In this document: positions 11,863-23,500 of the stretch, piece by piece
Layout of the letters: each line of letters opens with the position of its first letter
How positions within the stretch are numbered: the stretch's first letter is position 1
From: Sequoia sempervirens
Taxonomy: Eukaryota; Streptophyta; Pinopsida; Cupressales; Cupressaceae
Direction of reading: 5' to 3'
DNA length: 64,000 bases
NCBI GenBank assembly: GCA_007258455.2
Contig: VDFB02270651.1
Coordinates: 495,707,370 to 495,771,369 of the forward strand
The notes under the pieces: generated by a model
Told to the model about the DNA's origin: nothing
The model's input: the letters and a program-made list of their open reading frames with translations, nothing else
The model's database searches: none
Made by a program: the position numbers and the translations under genes

Positions 11863-13541
11863 GCAAGAGCACAAGAGAGAAAATAGGCACAATCACACAA
11901 GAGACACCCCCCAAATTCACTCAATTAAAGTACCCCCCCAAAAAGATGATTTTGGCACTTTATAATTTAGTGTGTGTACAATAGGCCACTTGCAACTTGG
12001 CTAAGTGGACTTATGATTTTTTATTTATAGCTTGCCACAAATAGTCTAAGAATAGATTAGAACAATAAAGTAAAGACCTAAATTTAGATCTATGCAATAC
12101 AAGTGCCAAATAGGCCAAAAAAGACCATATGCTAAAATTACAAAATCCACTCAAGAGCACTTCAAACAGATTGTAGATTCAAGAAGTAGATGAAAAATCA
12201 TGCACTTTAAAAAAAATGGCACCTGAAAAGGAGTTTGTATGTGCCTAAACGGAGTCCCAAAAGTTGCAAAAATGAGGATTAGATAGGTACAGTGTTGAAA
12301 ACCTAAAAATTATGGAAACTCTATCCACCAAAATCAGAGACTGAGTACATGGATGCAAAGTACACGAAAAATTAGCCCAAATAAAAAAAAAAATTCTTAG
12401 AAAAAGGAGATAAAATGAGCAATATATGGGCATTTGAAGTTAGACTGCAAAATAAAAACCTTCAACAGAGAGGGGGTCCAAAATTTTCATAATGAGTGCT
12501 GACATCATGCTGACGCATGGATGATGTCAACAATATACCCGATTAAATTTGATGGCCTCTTGAGTGTCAAAAAGGAATATTCCCTTTTCAATGGAATATG
12601 CTACTGAAATATTCAATTTGCTTGATTTGGCTGGCCTGCATTCGGCGAAGTGAGGCCACGTTGAGCGAATGGTTGCCTGCCACGTGGCAGGAGGAGAGTG
12701 GCCTTTAATTTTGAAGTCGCCACCGGTAGGAGAGTGTGGATGCCATTGGTTATGAAAAATGGCAGTCGATTTATTTGAAGAGACCGACCAGATTTGTTGA
12801 TTGAAGCACTAGCCGAAGTAAATGACCATTTTTTCTGAAAAGAACGTTGACTGCAAGAATTTTTATTTTGACTGCCCACTGAATATGACCACCGGTCTTC
12901 AAAAAAAAAGCTCACTGATTTTCTGACTTTTCAGGCCACTGAGGTGAATAGGGCTATGGGTGGGGCCAATAGGGATGTGCAGTGGCTATGGGGATGAGTA
13001 AGCGGCCACCACATGTCGCTGTCTGCGGTGCCTAGTATTGCAGGTACTATTGTGTGGGACAGGGTACAGTCTATGGACTGGTACCCTATACCACACTCGA
13101 TTTTGAATTATTATTATTATTATTATTTTTTTTATTTATAAAAATCAAAAAATCGAAATACAATTTTTATTTTATTTTTAATTTTTCAATAAAAATTCTA
13201 CAACGAATTTAATCAATACAAATTGAAATTAAAAAATTTCAAAATTTGATCTTTTTTTTTAAACAATTTTTTTTGCAGAATTTTTTTTTTCTCAGAAATT
13301 ATAGAAAAATTCAAAAAATTGAAAAAAAACCCAAATAGGTGATTTTTCCAATCTGGAGCTCCTGATGTCAAATTTCGACGAAACGAAAGACTGTCCTAAT
13401 TGGAAATAGCCTTCTGAATCTGAATTTGAGGTCAGATCTAGTCTAGGACACGCCAAAATGTTGTTGCTCATCATATTTGCCTTTTGAACACCTTCAAACG
13501 AACTAAGATCTCCCAACAATGGCTATGCAAAGAACCTCCAA
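11863..13541 (-). other. Copia 5' leader region, no coding seen
   Basis: This stretch lies between the copia PBS and its gag start. A 12.45-13.1 kb part is richer in G+C and holds spurious open frames, while 13.1-13.3 kb is A/T homopolymer-rich with an ATT run. About 1.7 kb is long for a copia leader, so inserted DNA is possible. Confidence 0.5.
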
Positions 13542-13555
13542 CCGCTTTGATACCA
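13542..13555 (-). other. Primer binding site, tRNA-iMet type
   Basis: On the minus strand TGGTATCAAAGCGG directly follows the LTR end. It matches the plant initiator-Met PBS (TGGTATCAGAGC) with one difference, which fixes the orientation of the copia element. Confidence 0.8.
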
Positions 13556-14052
13556 TGTAAGAACTTATAAAAAGCAACAATAGGATAAAGAGACCAACGA
13601 TAACACAAAAGAGAGAGAGAAGATGAGAGAATATGATGATTGTATTCTCAATATGCATGAAAATGTTCAATTACAAGTATGTACAAGGCTTGCTTATAAA
13701 GGCAAGCTAGAACTCAATGAAGGGCCATGAATGAGACAAGTGTCTCAATCATGTGCAGGGTGGGTAGAAAGAAACAATAGATAATTCCATGAAAGGTGGA
13801 TCACCCACTTAAAGTGGAATTATCATGCCACGATAAGTGGAGATAAAAAGGTGATAACTAGATCACACACAAAGAGTGGAATTTCTCCTACACACACTTC
13901 CCTAAGTGTCCTAATCACATCTCTCAATATATGCGCAAACCTAGATGCAAGATGCAAATAACTAGGTGTCACAAGTGCAAACTATAATGATATGCATTCC
14001 CTAAGTAAGCTTAAGTAAAGTGTAATAAGTAAAATACTTATTTACAACAACA
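13556..14052 (-). mobile_element. Copia 5' LTR
   Basis: On the minus strand it opens TGTTGTTGTAAATAAG (right end; the last few bases are ambiguous because of CAACAACA) and closes ...TTCTTACA at the PBS. A minus-strand TATA-like box (TTTATAAG) lies near 13691-13701. Length about 497 bp suits copia. No partner LTR is visible because the rest of the element is missing to the left. Confidence 0.7.
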
Positions 14053-15016
14053 AAAATAATATGAACTATTAGAATTCGTATATTAAATACTATAATGAAG
14101 GGAGATTATTGCCACAAAATTCTTCAAATTTGGCTATTTGAAATTGACATTGTTTTTATAATTTAAAGTTGATTATTAATTCCTAAGAGCTTATCAAGGA
14201 CCAAGAAGTTAATTTGTGTACATTTATTATTATCACCTTCTTAATTTTCTATTTATTCTTCAAATTTTAATGCAACTACAATTTTAAGCTTCAAATTATT
14301 AACTATTTTGAATAATAATAAAAAAAATAGATTACTAATTTTTCTAAATAATTATTAAAGCCATATTTAAACTTAAACAAGAATTTAATTATACTAACTA
14401 GACGCTAACTTAAAACTTATTTGTAACTCAATAATTATTGTGTTTTTCCTCTTGTTTTCCATTTACATAGCAAATATGTTGGATTCACTTTTAAATTTAT
14501 TATACTTTGTTTAGATTCAGGTCAATTATTTGTTTTCTTTTGTAGGTTGATTGCTTAATTGAATATTTACAAACGTATGCATCTAGTTTTGAATTTGTAG
14601 GTTGTTTTACTGCAGGTTTTTGAATGCTAAACAAAGGTTTTCTAACTTGATTTAAGTTCTCTCTCTCTCTCTCTCTTTATATATATATAAGGGCATTGAT
14701 ATCATTAATTTTTTTACATTTGTCATGATATAAGTAGTCATTGTTTCATCATTTTTTTTAATGTTTATTAAAATTTCCAACTTATTTAAACAAAATATAG
14801 ACCATTATAAAGGGGTTAGCCCTCTATGGTGGCTCATAGCTCCGATGGGTTGTGGCCACCGTGCCACCTCTTCCCCCCAATTGCTTGGGGGTGGCCAATG
14901 TGTGTTGACCCCCATCGACCTACATGGGGGGTTGACCTATCTTTAATTTAATTTACTTTTTTATATTTATTTTAATGTAAATTTTAATATTATTTATAAT
15001 ATTATATATGTTATAC

Positions 15017-15055
<39 letters not shown>

Positions 15056-15233
15056 CCTTTAACTTTTTGTTTCTATAATAAAATTTATAATTCATATTAA
15101 TTACTATAATGTAGGTATATCTTATTTGATAATTAGGAATTGATTGAATGTTCACATAATATTTATAAATATATGGTTAAAGACTATTTATAAGAATTAA
15201 TTATAGAATTAATACACATAGCTAAATGGGTTA
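14053..15233. other. Intergenic AT-rich DNA with microsatellites
   Basis: Contains a (CT)n run at 14659-14676 followed by (TA)n, a 34-bp (TA)n at 15019-15052, and a GC-rich islet at 14808-14940 listed separately. No gene recognised. Confidence 0.6.
14808..14940. repeat. GC-rich hairpin-prone islet
   Basis: In otherwise AT-rich DNA this ~130-bp patch has CCCCCC at 14873 facing GGGGG at 14887, and GTTGACCCCCAT facing ATGGGGGGTTGAC around 14903-14936. These give imperfect fold-backs. It may be the core of a small miniature element; no terminal repeats were established. Confidence 0.35.
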
Positions 15234-17115
15234 TGTTAGCTCTCAAAAACGCAGGAAAAATACCTCAAGAGGTTGCCAATCTCTTGATACGTTTTAGGTT
15301 AACAGACAAGGCCAAAAGATTTAGACCTTCTACTCTTCAGGTGTTGCCAGACCTAGGCGGGTGAACCTACAACAATGAAGCATACTTGACCAATGTTTAT
15401 TTCCTAAAGCAATTTACCCACACTAGCAAATAGGAGTGGATAAACAAATCTTATTTTGGTACAAATTGTATAAGACATATCAAGGCTAAAATCTAATGTG
15501 TTCATGTGAAAAATGAATGAAACTAAAAGGTAGAATGGTTGAGACTAGTGCCTTATTGGGTGTATGGAGTCAAATGAAAATTTGAAATGAATAACTTCTT
15601 CCTGGCAGAAAATCAAATTGTTTGGCATATAGGTTTGAGTTTATAACTTGTATAAACATGCAAGGATGTGACTATTGATTTCTTCTTAATGATCTAAATG
15701 AGATTCTCTAATTACTATGATTGATTTAAAGGATTTAATCTTTCCTTGAAAGACCCAATTAATCCAACCATACATATACAACAAGTGTGCACTGATAAAC
15801 TAAAAAATATCCTTGATATACCAGTTTAAACAATTAGAGAACATCAACCTTGGAGACAACTTCAACAATACTTTTAACTAACACAACAAACAACTAAAAC
15901 CAGAAAAATGCCACTAAATCAAAACTCAATTGAAATCTCCATTGTTTTTTACATGCATCATAGTCTCAAAAATATAAACATTTTGATCCATTGTATTTTC
16001 TGTCTCCTCACTTCTGTCTTTGTAAAAAATGAATACTTATACATCGACCACATGAAAAGTCATGTCCATTCATATTCCAATCTTGGCGATCTATTGTATT
16101 CAAGCCTTTTCAAATGTTCACCAGACACCCGCGAAGACATCATGTAGTTCCGTCGATGTTCAATGTTACTCCGATCACCACATATCACATATCGCTAGGT
16201 AGTCCTGCAGTTACACCGATGTTCAATGTCTTACTAACTATCAATAAATCACATATTGCTATGGAGTCATGCAGTCTGATTGATGTTTTGAGTCTCCCCG
16301 AGAATTATTCCTTAAGTCCAGAATATGTTGCTGTAACTCCCATCGATGAATATTCCCTCCGAACATATTGCTAAGTCATTCGTAACCTAGTTGGTGTGAC
16401 ATAGGGGGTCGGTAGGACTCCATAAGCTCATCCTGATGACAACAATGAAATCTCCCTCCATTTTGTCGGCAAGACCAAATGAATGCTACGAAACTTCACC
16501 TCGGTGGCTTCAGTCTGGCCAATGAATTTCATTATTGACGAGATCATGAATATCGCTAAGTCCACCCATCGATGTATTTCCATTATGGCGACATGGTAAG
16601 TCAGCAAGACTTCCTTGAACTCACCCCGATACATCGTACTACTGACAAGATCCACTTTTTCGGGCAACTTGTTAAGAATATTATAGATTCCTTTTTGATG
16701 CTCCAGAATTGCACCACGATCGATAAGACACAAATAAGATCGTTATGACCTACACCAATGACCATTATTTTGCCGATAGGACCCCTGTGTCGCTGAGACT
16801 TTGAATTGTGTTTGCCCAATGTGTATTACCAAATGTAATCTGATCGACAAGAAATTCCTGACCTCTTGCCGATAGACCGCAAAAAGACATATTTTAGTAT
16901 AAAATGTTTTATGGATAGGTGAGACTTGCAATATGTTACACCGATATGGTTTATACATTCAAATGCTCAAGGATAGATGAATTCTATGGGACTAAATGAT
17001 GAAAACAAACTAAAACATGGGAAATCATGATATGCAAAGTGGATGGTATGGGAATTTTTGGGAACCAATTAGTATATGCAGCCATGAAAAATTTCAAAAT
17101 TTTATAGTTCTAACA
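15234..17115 (+). mobile_element. Isolated ~1.88-kb LTR with TGTTAG...CTAACA ends
   Basis: Ends are a perfect 6-bp inverted pair TGTTAG/CTAACA. A PBS-like sequence follows the right end at 17117, which favours plus orientation. Internally it has a ~64-bp tandem repeat. Immediately beyond, the DNA switches to the 3' end of minus-strand element C, so no matching gag follows. No second copy is present. It could instead be the 3' LTR of element C read in minus orientation, but the adjoining sequence is not a polypurine tract. Confidence 0.5.
16143..16400. repeat. ~64-bp tandem repeat within LTR
   Basis: Units beginning TG(T/C)AGT lie at 16143, 16206 and 16270 (63 and 64 bp apart) and share CGATGTTCAATGT and CACATATYGCTA; a fourth, weaker copy starts near 16341. 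Related CGATG words continue to about 16700. Confidence 0.65.
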
Positions 17116-17423
17116 GTGGCTCCGTTTGGGGATGAATGATTGTGAGATCATTGCAAGGATCCAAATTTCTGGGTGAACAGACCAAACTTTCAAGGTGACG
17201 AACCAATGAGCAAGATGGAATGAATGGAAATGGAGATGAACATGACCCTATACTACTGTACATAGAAAGATTTATTCAATGAAGGAATGTTAGGATTGTC
17301 CATGTACTGGAAATTTGTGTTCCTTTTTATTTCCTAAAATACTGTGAATGGAATAGAAATCTTTGAGAGGAATGTCAAGAGTTGTCCATACACTGGCAAC
17401 CCTTAATCCTCCATATTGCTCAA
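17116..17423. repeat. Short leader/3' UTR with three degenerate repeats
   Basis: A motif like ATTGYCCATGTAYWGGCAAC recurs at about 17294, 17381 and 17443; the last copy lies inside the end of element C pol. The left ~170 bp shows nothing recognisable. Confidence 0.45.
17117..17135 (+). other. PBS-like site
   Basis: TGGCTCCGTTTGGGGATGA starts 2 bases after the LTR end. It resembles the TGGC...GGGGA primer binding sites of plant Tat/Athila gypsy elements but does not match a tRNA end exactly. Confidence 0.4.
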
Positions 17424-18700
17424 GAGAAAAAATGCTTCAAGAATTGCCCATGTATAGGCAACTCCTATTCCTCACCAGTCATGTTTTGTAAATAATATGA
17501 ATCTTCACCTTTTTTTCCAACAACAACAAAGGGTCCCAACCACAAAGCCTCAAATTCCTTGTGTTTTCCCTTTTCCTGACACCTTGCATTCCACATTAGC
17601 ACCAAATCATTTTCTTCGAACTTTCTATCTTTTTCTCTTCTATCAAATAAATACTTCATTTGTGCCTACAATTTCACATTTTGGTTTTGAGCTATTCTTC
17701 TTAACTCATCAAGCTCTGCTAGTTGTTCCATTATTTCCTCCATTGGTTTTGGAATATTTATATCTTCCTGAAGGATAAATTTGTAAACTGGTAACAAATT
17801 TTGTAAAGGCATCCTAGCTTGTGTTCCATACACCAATTCAAATGGGGATTTTCCAATTGCCTTTTTCACAATTATCCTATCAGCCCATACAACCAACCTC
17901 AATTTTGAATCCCAAGCCTTTTTATTCCCACCTAGCATCCTCCTTATGATCTTCAAAAGACTTTTGTTGCTGGACTTTGCTTGACCATTAGCTTGCAGAT
18001 GGTAAGGAGTTGCATAAGAAATAGTGATACCATATGTATTGCAAAAATCATTAAACTCATCAGATTTGAAACACATCCCATTATCTGTGATCAATCTTAA
18101 TGGTGTACCAAATCTAGTAATGATGTTATCCATTAAAAAGTTAATTACAACTTTACTTGTTGCTTGCTTGGTTGGGACTGCCTCCACCCATTTGGTGAAG
18201 TAATCAGTAGCTACCAGGATCCATTTATGTCCTCCACTTGATTTCTCTTGTATCTCCCTAATAAATCAATTCCCCACTGATGAAAAGGGGCATCGACCTG
18301 CAAAGGTCTGAGTGGTAAAGCTCCATGATATTTCATTTTCCCTGAGAACTTCTGACATGCTTCACATCTTCTTACATATGAAAAATAATCATTAAAGACT
18401 TTTGGCCAATAATAACTTGCCTTGAGAATTTTGTGTGTAGTTTTCTTTGTAGAATAATGGCCTCCACAGACCCCTTCGTGCATTTCTCTTAAAACACACT
18501 TGGCCTGTGACTCATCTAAACATAGCAACAACATCCTGTCCCTGTTCTTCCAAAACAAATCACCCTCCATGAACACATATTTGGATGCTTGCAGCTTCAA
18601 GGTTCTTCTCTGATTGTCACTTACTCCTTCAAGGCACTTCATGTATTTGAGGTAATACATGATGTCTATATACCAAGCAGTATGCTCAATACTTCCAATT
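17424..18700 (-). pseudogene. Element C integrase
   Basis: The N-terminal HHCC finger (HEGVCGGHYSTKK ... CEACQKFS) and start of the core (HQWGIDLLG) lie at 18211-18700. One base is missing near 18245, then the core resumes in another frame (ATDYFTKW, first Asp; ITDNGMCFKSDEF, second Asp). The third block reads ANGQAKSSNKS, with Lys replacing the catalytic Glu. The C-terminal domain (FDRREKDRKF, NDLVLMWNARCQEKGKHKEF, LWLGPF) at 17465-17659 is followed by one stop and LPIHGQFLKHFF. No chromodomain. Integration function is lost. Confidence 0.88.
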
Positions 18701-20122
18701 ACATTTCCTTCATCTTCTATATTGCAAATTTGATTTGCTTCAACATTTGTTTCTGCCATTAACTTGGCCAAACCCTGACCTCTCACTAATTTAGTGATTT
18801 GTATTTCCATATTGAATTCTTGAATCTTGTTAATCCATCTACATCTCTTCCCAGTTACCTCCGACTGTGTCAAGATATCCTTAACAACTGCATGAGGGAC
18901 ATAAGCAATCACCTTAGCTCCAACAAGATACGGTCTAAAAGATTTTATGGCTTTCACCAATGCAAACGCTTGTTTCTCCATTATATCATATTTCAATTCT
19001 GACCCCTGCAATGACTTGCTGAAAAAAGACATAGGCTACTCATGACCTTCCTCATTCTTCTGTAACATAACAATAACTATAGTGTGCATTAAGAAAATTA
19101 AAATATTTGAAAAGGTTTTGCAAAATCTAGAGATTTAAGGACTGGAGCCTCCTTGATAGCCCTTTCTATTGATATAAAAGCTTCTAATGCTTCTGTAGTC
19201 CATTCTACCTTTTGTCCCTTCCTTGGCATCTTCGATATGGGCTTAACAATTTTAGCAAAATTAGACACAAATCTCCTAACAAAATTGATCTGTCCAAAAA
19301 ATGACTGGATGTCCTTGATAGTTTTAGGAATGGGAACTTTATCTATGGCTTCAACCCTCTCAAGATCTGTTCTAATTCCCTCCTTTGACACAATATGTCC
19401 TAAGAGTTTACCTTCTGTGACTGCAAAATGACATTTTTTAGGGTTTAGACTAATACCATATTCTAAAGCTTTAATAAATACCTTTTCCAAATGTTCCACA
19501 TGATCTTTAGCCCTTTTTGAATAAGTAGTAAGGTCATCTTGATGTACCACCATGATAATATTAATTAAGTCTGCAAATGCTACGTCCATAGCTCTTTGAA
19601 AGGCTACACCTGCATTTGTGAGACCGAACGACATTCTCACATAAACATATGTTCCCCATGGGCTTGTAAAAGCTATCTTATAATGCTCAGATTCTTTGAC
19701 TTTGACCTAGTTGTAACCAGAGAGCCCATCCATCATAGATAACAACTCACACCCTATTACTTTATGTAGTACAACCTCCATATTAGGTAGAGGATAATTA
19801 TCTTTGAGAGATGACATATTTAGATTTCTGAAGTCTATGCATAATCTGATATCCCCATTCTTCTTCCTCACAGGAACTAGGTTCGAAACCCATCTTGAAT
19901 TCCTGATTGGTTTGATGATACCCCCATCTCTAAGCTTCGCTAATTCCTCTTGCATTTTTGGTTCCAAAGTTGGGTCAAGATAGGTCTTTGTCTTTGCCTA
20001 AATGGCTTTGCATCTGGCTTCAACGAGATTTCATGTTGAAACAAATCTTCCCTATATGCTTTGAGATCTTCATAAGACCATGCAAACACATGTTTATATT
20101 TTCTCAATAGTGCAATCAACAT
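18701..20122 (-). pseudogene. Element C reverse transcriptase and gypsy RNase H
   Basis: The pre-RT segment (KYKHVFAWSYEDLKAYREDL) starts near 20122. RT blocks include WVSNLVPVRKKNGDIRLCID, NYPLPNMEVVL, MMDGLSGYN, MSFGLTNAGVAFQRAMD. The catalytic box reads HQDD instead of Y-x-D-D. Connection: GHIVSKEGI, FFGQINFVRRFVSNF. RNase H at about 18780-19032 has FFSKSLQGSELKYDIMEKQA and GQGLAKLMAETN. Frame breaks occur near 19970, 19700 and 19090. The two Asp of the RT box survive but the aromatic residue is lost, so activity is doubtful. Confidence 0.88.
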
Positions 20123-21134
20123 TCTTCGAATTGTCGGGCTTATTTTCTTTCCAATGTATACCTTTTTGGTACTAGTTCAGTCCCTAAATTGACCTCTTCA
20201 ATATCCTCCCTCTTGACTGGTGTCTGCTTCATGAGGGACCGATCATTTCCATCATATACCCTTTCCAATGCTACTAGCCCTTTGGGAAGCTTATTAGTTT
20301 TAAGTTGTAAGACCTCCTTCCCGAATACTGTTTGCTTTTTGTCTACCTCTTCTACAAATGCATTGAAGTCAATTTCTTGGGCTTCATATTGATCTATACA
20401 GTGAAGAAATTTCAAGAGGTTAGCATCATCATTAAAAACCTGCAAACTGTATATATTTTCAGGCATAGCGGGTCTTGCTTTGAACTCAATCTGAGACACT
20501 CCAGCCAATGCGATGTTATCTCTTCTCAATGCTACATTGGCTAAAAATTCTTCCATTATGTTCTTCGACCTATCAATCCACTCAATGGAGAAAGCATCAA
20601 ATAACTCAATTGTGTCCCATACAACATTCCTGTATTGCTTCAACCTCTTATGTTTTGCTGCATATTTTGATTTAACTTGAGAAATGACTAGCTCTGAATC
20701 CCCTAGAACAGTTAGCAGCTTAATCTTATGTTTTACAGCCATATTCAATCCTGTTAGTAAATCTTAATACTCTGCTATATTGTTCATGCATTCAAATTCC
20801 AGAAAAAATGAATATTTAAAAGTAACTCCTTCAGGGGAAACAAACACTATTCCTACTCTGTTACCTTCTTGGCTGCAAGCTCCACCAAAGTACATTTTCC
20901 ACATGCCATCGCAATTTTTTGCAGCATGTTTATCAATTGGATCACCATTGATTAACTCTGGTTGGGTTGGTTCTATCTTAAAACTTCCAAGATCCATATC
21001 ACAAAAGCAATTGACTTGATCTTGAGGTACACAATCTACAATTGGGTTCATCCTTGGCTCCCTGTACAACTTAACTTCCTAGCCGTTCACTGGAATTGTT
21101 GCATAAGATAAATCAAATTGGATGTTTCCCCCAA
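20123..21134 (-). pseudogene. Element C second (archaeal-type) RNase H placed before RT
   Basis: Residues at about 20535-20910 form an RNase H fold of the RVT_3/archaeal type: WKMYFGGACSQEGN (family Y-F-D-G, so first Asp is Gly here), ECMNNIAEY (Glu kept), VLGDSELVISQVKSKY (Asp kept), and RSKNIMEEFLANVA where the fourth acidic residue is Glu. It is preceded by a segment linking from protease (DMDLGSFKIEPTQPE) and followed by a linker (KGLVALERVYDG, EEVNLGTELVPKRYTLERK) that joins RT without an element boundary. In Tat elements a second RNase H normally lies after the gypsy RNase H, as in element B here. Confidence 0.85.
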
Positions 21135-21525
21135 CTATTGACATCTACTTTCTTGATAATTCATCCCAAACTGAGGAGGGGTATCAATTACAGTTACATC
21201 TATATTGTAGGCTACCTGAGGATATGCAGCTAGTTTGACTTCAACATCTTTCATAACACCTACTACTGGAACATGCCTACTATCCATTGCATAGAACTTC
21301 CCTTCATTAGTATCTATCCACATGCCTAGCTATTTCATAACTCCCACTAGCATGATATTGATAGCAACACCAGAGTCTATCATGCAACTCCTCAACAATT
21401 TGTTATTTATAAGCAGCATGGTGAAAAAAGGTTCAACTTGTGGGGAATTTACTAATACATCATTTAGACACACTTCTGGGACAATCATCTTCTCTTGCTT
21501 ATTAACTGTTTCAGTGGCCATCTGA
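21135..21525 (-). pseudogene. Element C protease
   Basis: A retropepsin-like block: FFTMLLINNKLLRSCMIDSG followed by VAINIM keeps the catalytic D-S-G. A stop occurs at about 21328 (VGVMK*LGM), then GMWIDTNEGKFYAMDSRHV and VEVKLAAYPQVAYNIDVTVI continue to PPQFGM. Part of the lower strand block follows in a shifted frame (FDLSYATIPV near 21090-21110). It would process the polyprotein. Confidence 0.75.
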
Positions 21526-23500
21526 TTTTCAGAACTTATACTTTTCTCATTTCCACTTTATATCAATTGAATTGCACTATCCCTATACTCCTTAATTTTC
21601 ATCATTTCGAGCAATGGGACAATTTTTTTTTACCTGTGATAAAGCCCAAGAGAAGTCAAAAGAATAACCTTCAACTTTGGAGTGCTAGGTACCAGATTCA
21701 TCTACATAGCCTTATTATCACTCAAAAGGGCACTAGATATAGGTATATATTTGTCATTCACCAGATCCCTTATCTCTCCAAACTGTAAAATGATATTTTC
21801 CCTTTGTGCTTGCAGTTGGAAGAACTTCTTATGCATATCTTTAATTACACTCCTTGTGGTACTAGTCAAGTCTAACACCGAATCATACACACCAAAGGCT
21901 TTATTGATTTGCGACTCAATGGAGTCCATTTCACTTTTTATACTTTGTGTGGCTTCGAGCCACTTTATGCTATACTGGAATGATGCCTTCACCTCATCCA
22001 CACAAATCTGTGCATCCTTTACGATTTTTTTTTTTTTGCATACAATCACACACTTCCTCGTGATCTCCGTCATCCTTTTATCATTTATTCTCTTTTCTAC
22101 TTCTTTTTCTACTTCACCTCTAAGCCCAAATGCATATTCTTTAAAATAATCAATTAAAAGTTATAAGTTTTCCATACCAGAGAGAGATTTGTCTATGTTT
22201 GATCCAGGTATAGCTTCTTGTAATGCTTTGACTAAATCCTCCATTAAATCTCCACTCTTTTGGTGTGTTTCTATGATCTTTCGGGTAGATGCATGGAATA
22301 CATCTCCCAATTGTAGCTTGTGGAGTGGGAAATTTTATCTAGATCTACATTTCCCTATTGCATTGGAAATTGTAGCAATTGTGATGACACAACAGGTTGG
22401 AAATTAAGTTGCATGCTAAGTAGATTCTTTAAGGAATCTTTGGAGGAGCCAGAATATTCACTAGAAGACTGTAATTTCCATAGCTTTTCCCTGTAAGTCC
22501 TCTTCCCCATTATTTTTCAGAGTTTACTGGATTTTCCTCTTCTATTTTTGCATCTCCAGATGCATCCTAATTCTTATCCTTATCTTCCTTTTCTTGCTCT
22601 TTTTCCTTCTCCATATCAACATTTTTATCACAATCGTCCTTATTCTCTTCCTTTATAGGGTTCTCTATGTTAACTAGAGGAGTGACATTTACTTCAAGTA
22701 CCAAATGAGGAGTGGATGTATCTTCCTTTGTTGCTTCCTCACTGATATTTGTCTCTTCTTCCACATTTTTCTCTACTTTTGCATCTTCCTGTGTCATCTC
22801 TTCTATTCTTGGAGGGGTATTATCTTGTATATGCTCATGTTGAGCATCAATGTTCTCTTCTTCTTCAACTTTCAAAGTGGGATCCTTGTGCTTTGGGGTC
22901 ATCCCTAGCCTTTGTGCTAGATTTGTAACCTTATCAACAATCTCCTTTTGAAGTCTATCATGATCATCCTTGTCACTACTCATAAAATCTCTAATATGAT
23001 GAGCAACTAGTCTTCCTTGTAGCCATTTCACTTCTTTGGTTCCAAGGAGTTCTTTTAGAAAATAGAATAGTCAACGCATAGCCAAAGTATCATAATTAAA
23101 TGCATATTTATTTTATTTTGTTTGCTTTAGATTCTCCATCAATTGTTGCCTTAACAACTCACAAATGTCATAGTCAACACCTTTTTCAACCATCTCATAT
23201 GCCACATTAATTGCAGTGGCAAATACAAAATTATCTTTGTTAGTAAAATATAATTTATATCCAATTAGCATTGCTACATATCTCACAGTTGGATTTCTGA
23301 TGGGATTTACTACTATTAAAGCCCTCTTATCATATGTTGCACTAGTGAGTTCCATTACCACTTCATTCTTAACCTATTTCAATACAAGAACAAGTCCGGT
23401 GGATCATAGACCCATAACCTCTCTAATCACCTCTTTTGTTATCATGTTAGGCATTTTGGTCCAAACAAACTTGTCATGGATTTTTATTAATGCCATTCTA
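21526..23500 (-). pseudogene. Element C Gag-region protein, middle and C-terminal part
   Basis: Three broken pieces. 23113-23500: a globular region with KRALIVVNPIRNPTVRYVAM and VEKGVDYDICELLRQQLMEN that I cannot place in a named family. 22567-23031: KWLQGRLVAHHIRDFM followed by a long Glu/Lys/Asp-rich, probably disordered tail. 21702-22073: a predicted coiled coil (KASFQYSIKWLEATQSIKSE ... FFQLQAQRENIILQFGEIRD). Position directly upstream of protease implies a Gag or Gag-accessory role. No zinc knuckle occurs in this part; those lie further upstream. Confidence 0.5.

Noticed and set aside
16434..16460. CTGATGA resembling a hammerhead core
   Set aside because: No GAAA box and no stems nearby.
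16428..16958. Overlapping reverse frames of 70-100 codons
   Set aside because: Inside the 15234-17115 LTR and its repeats; no domain.
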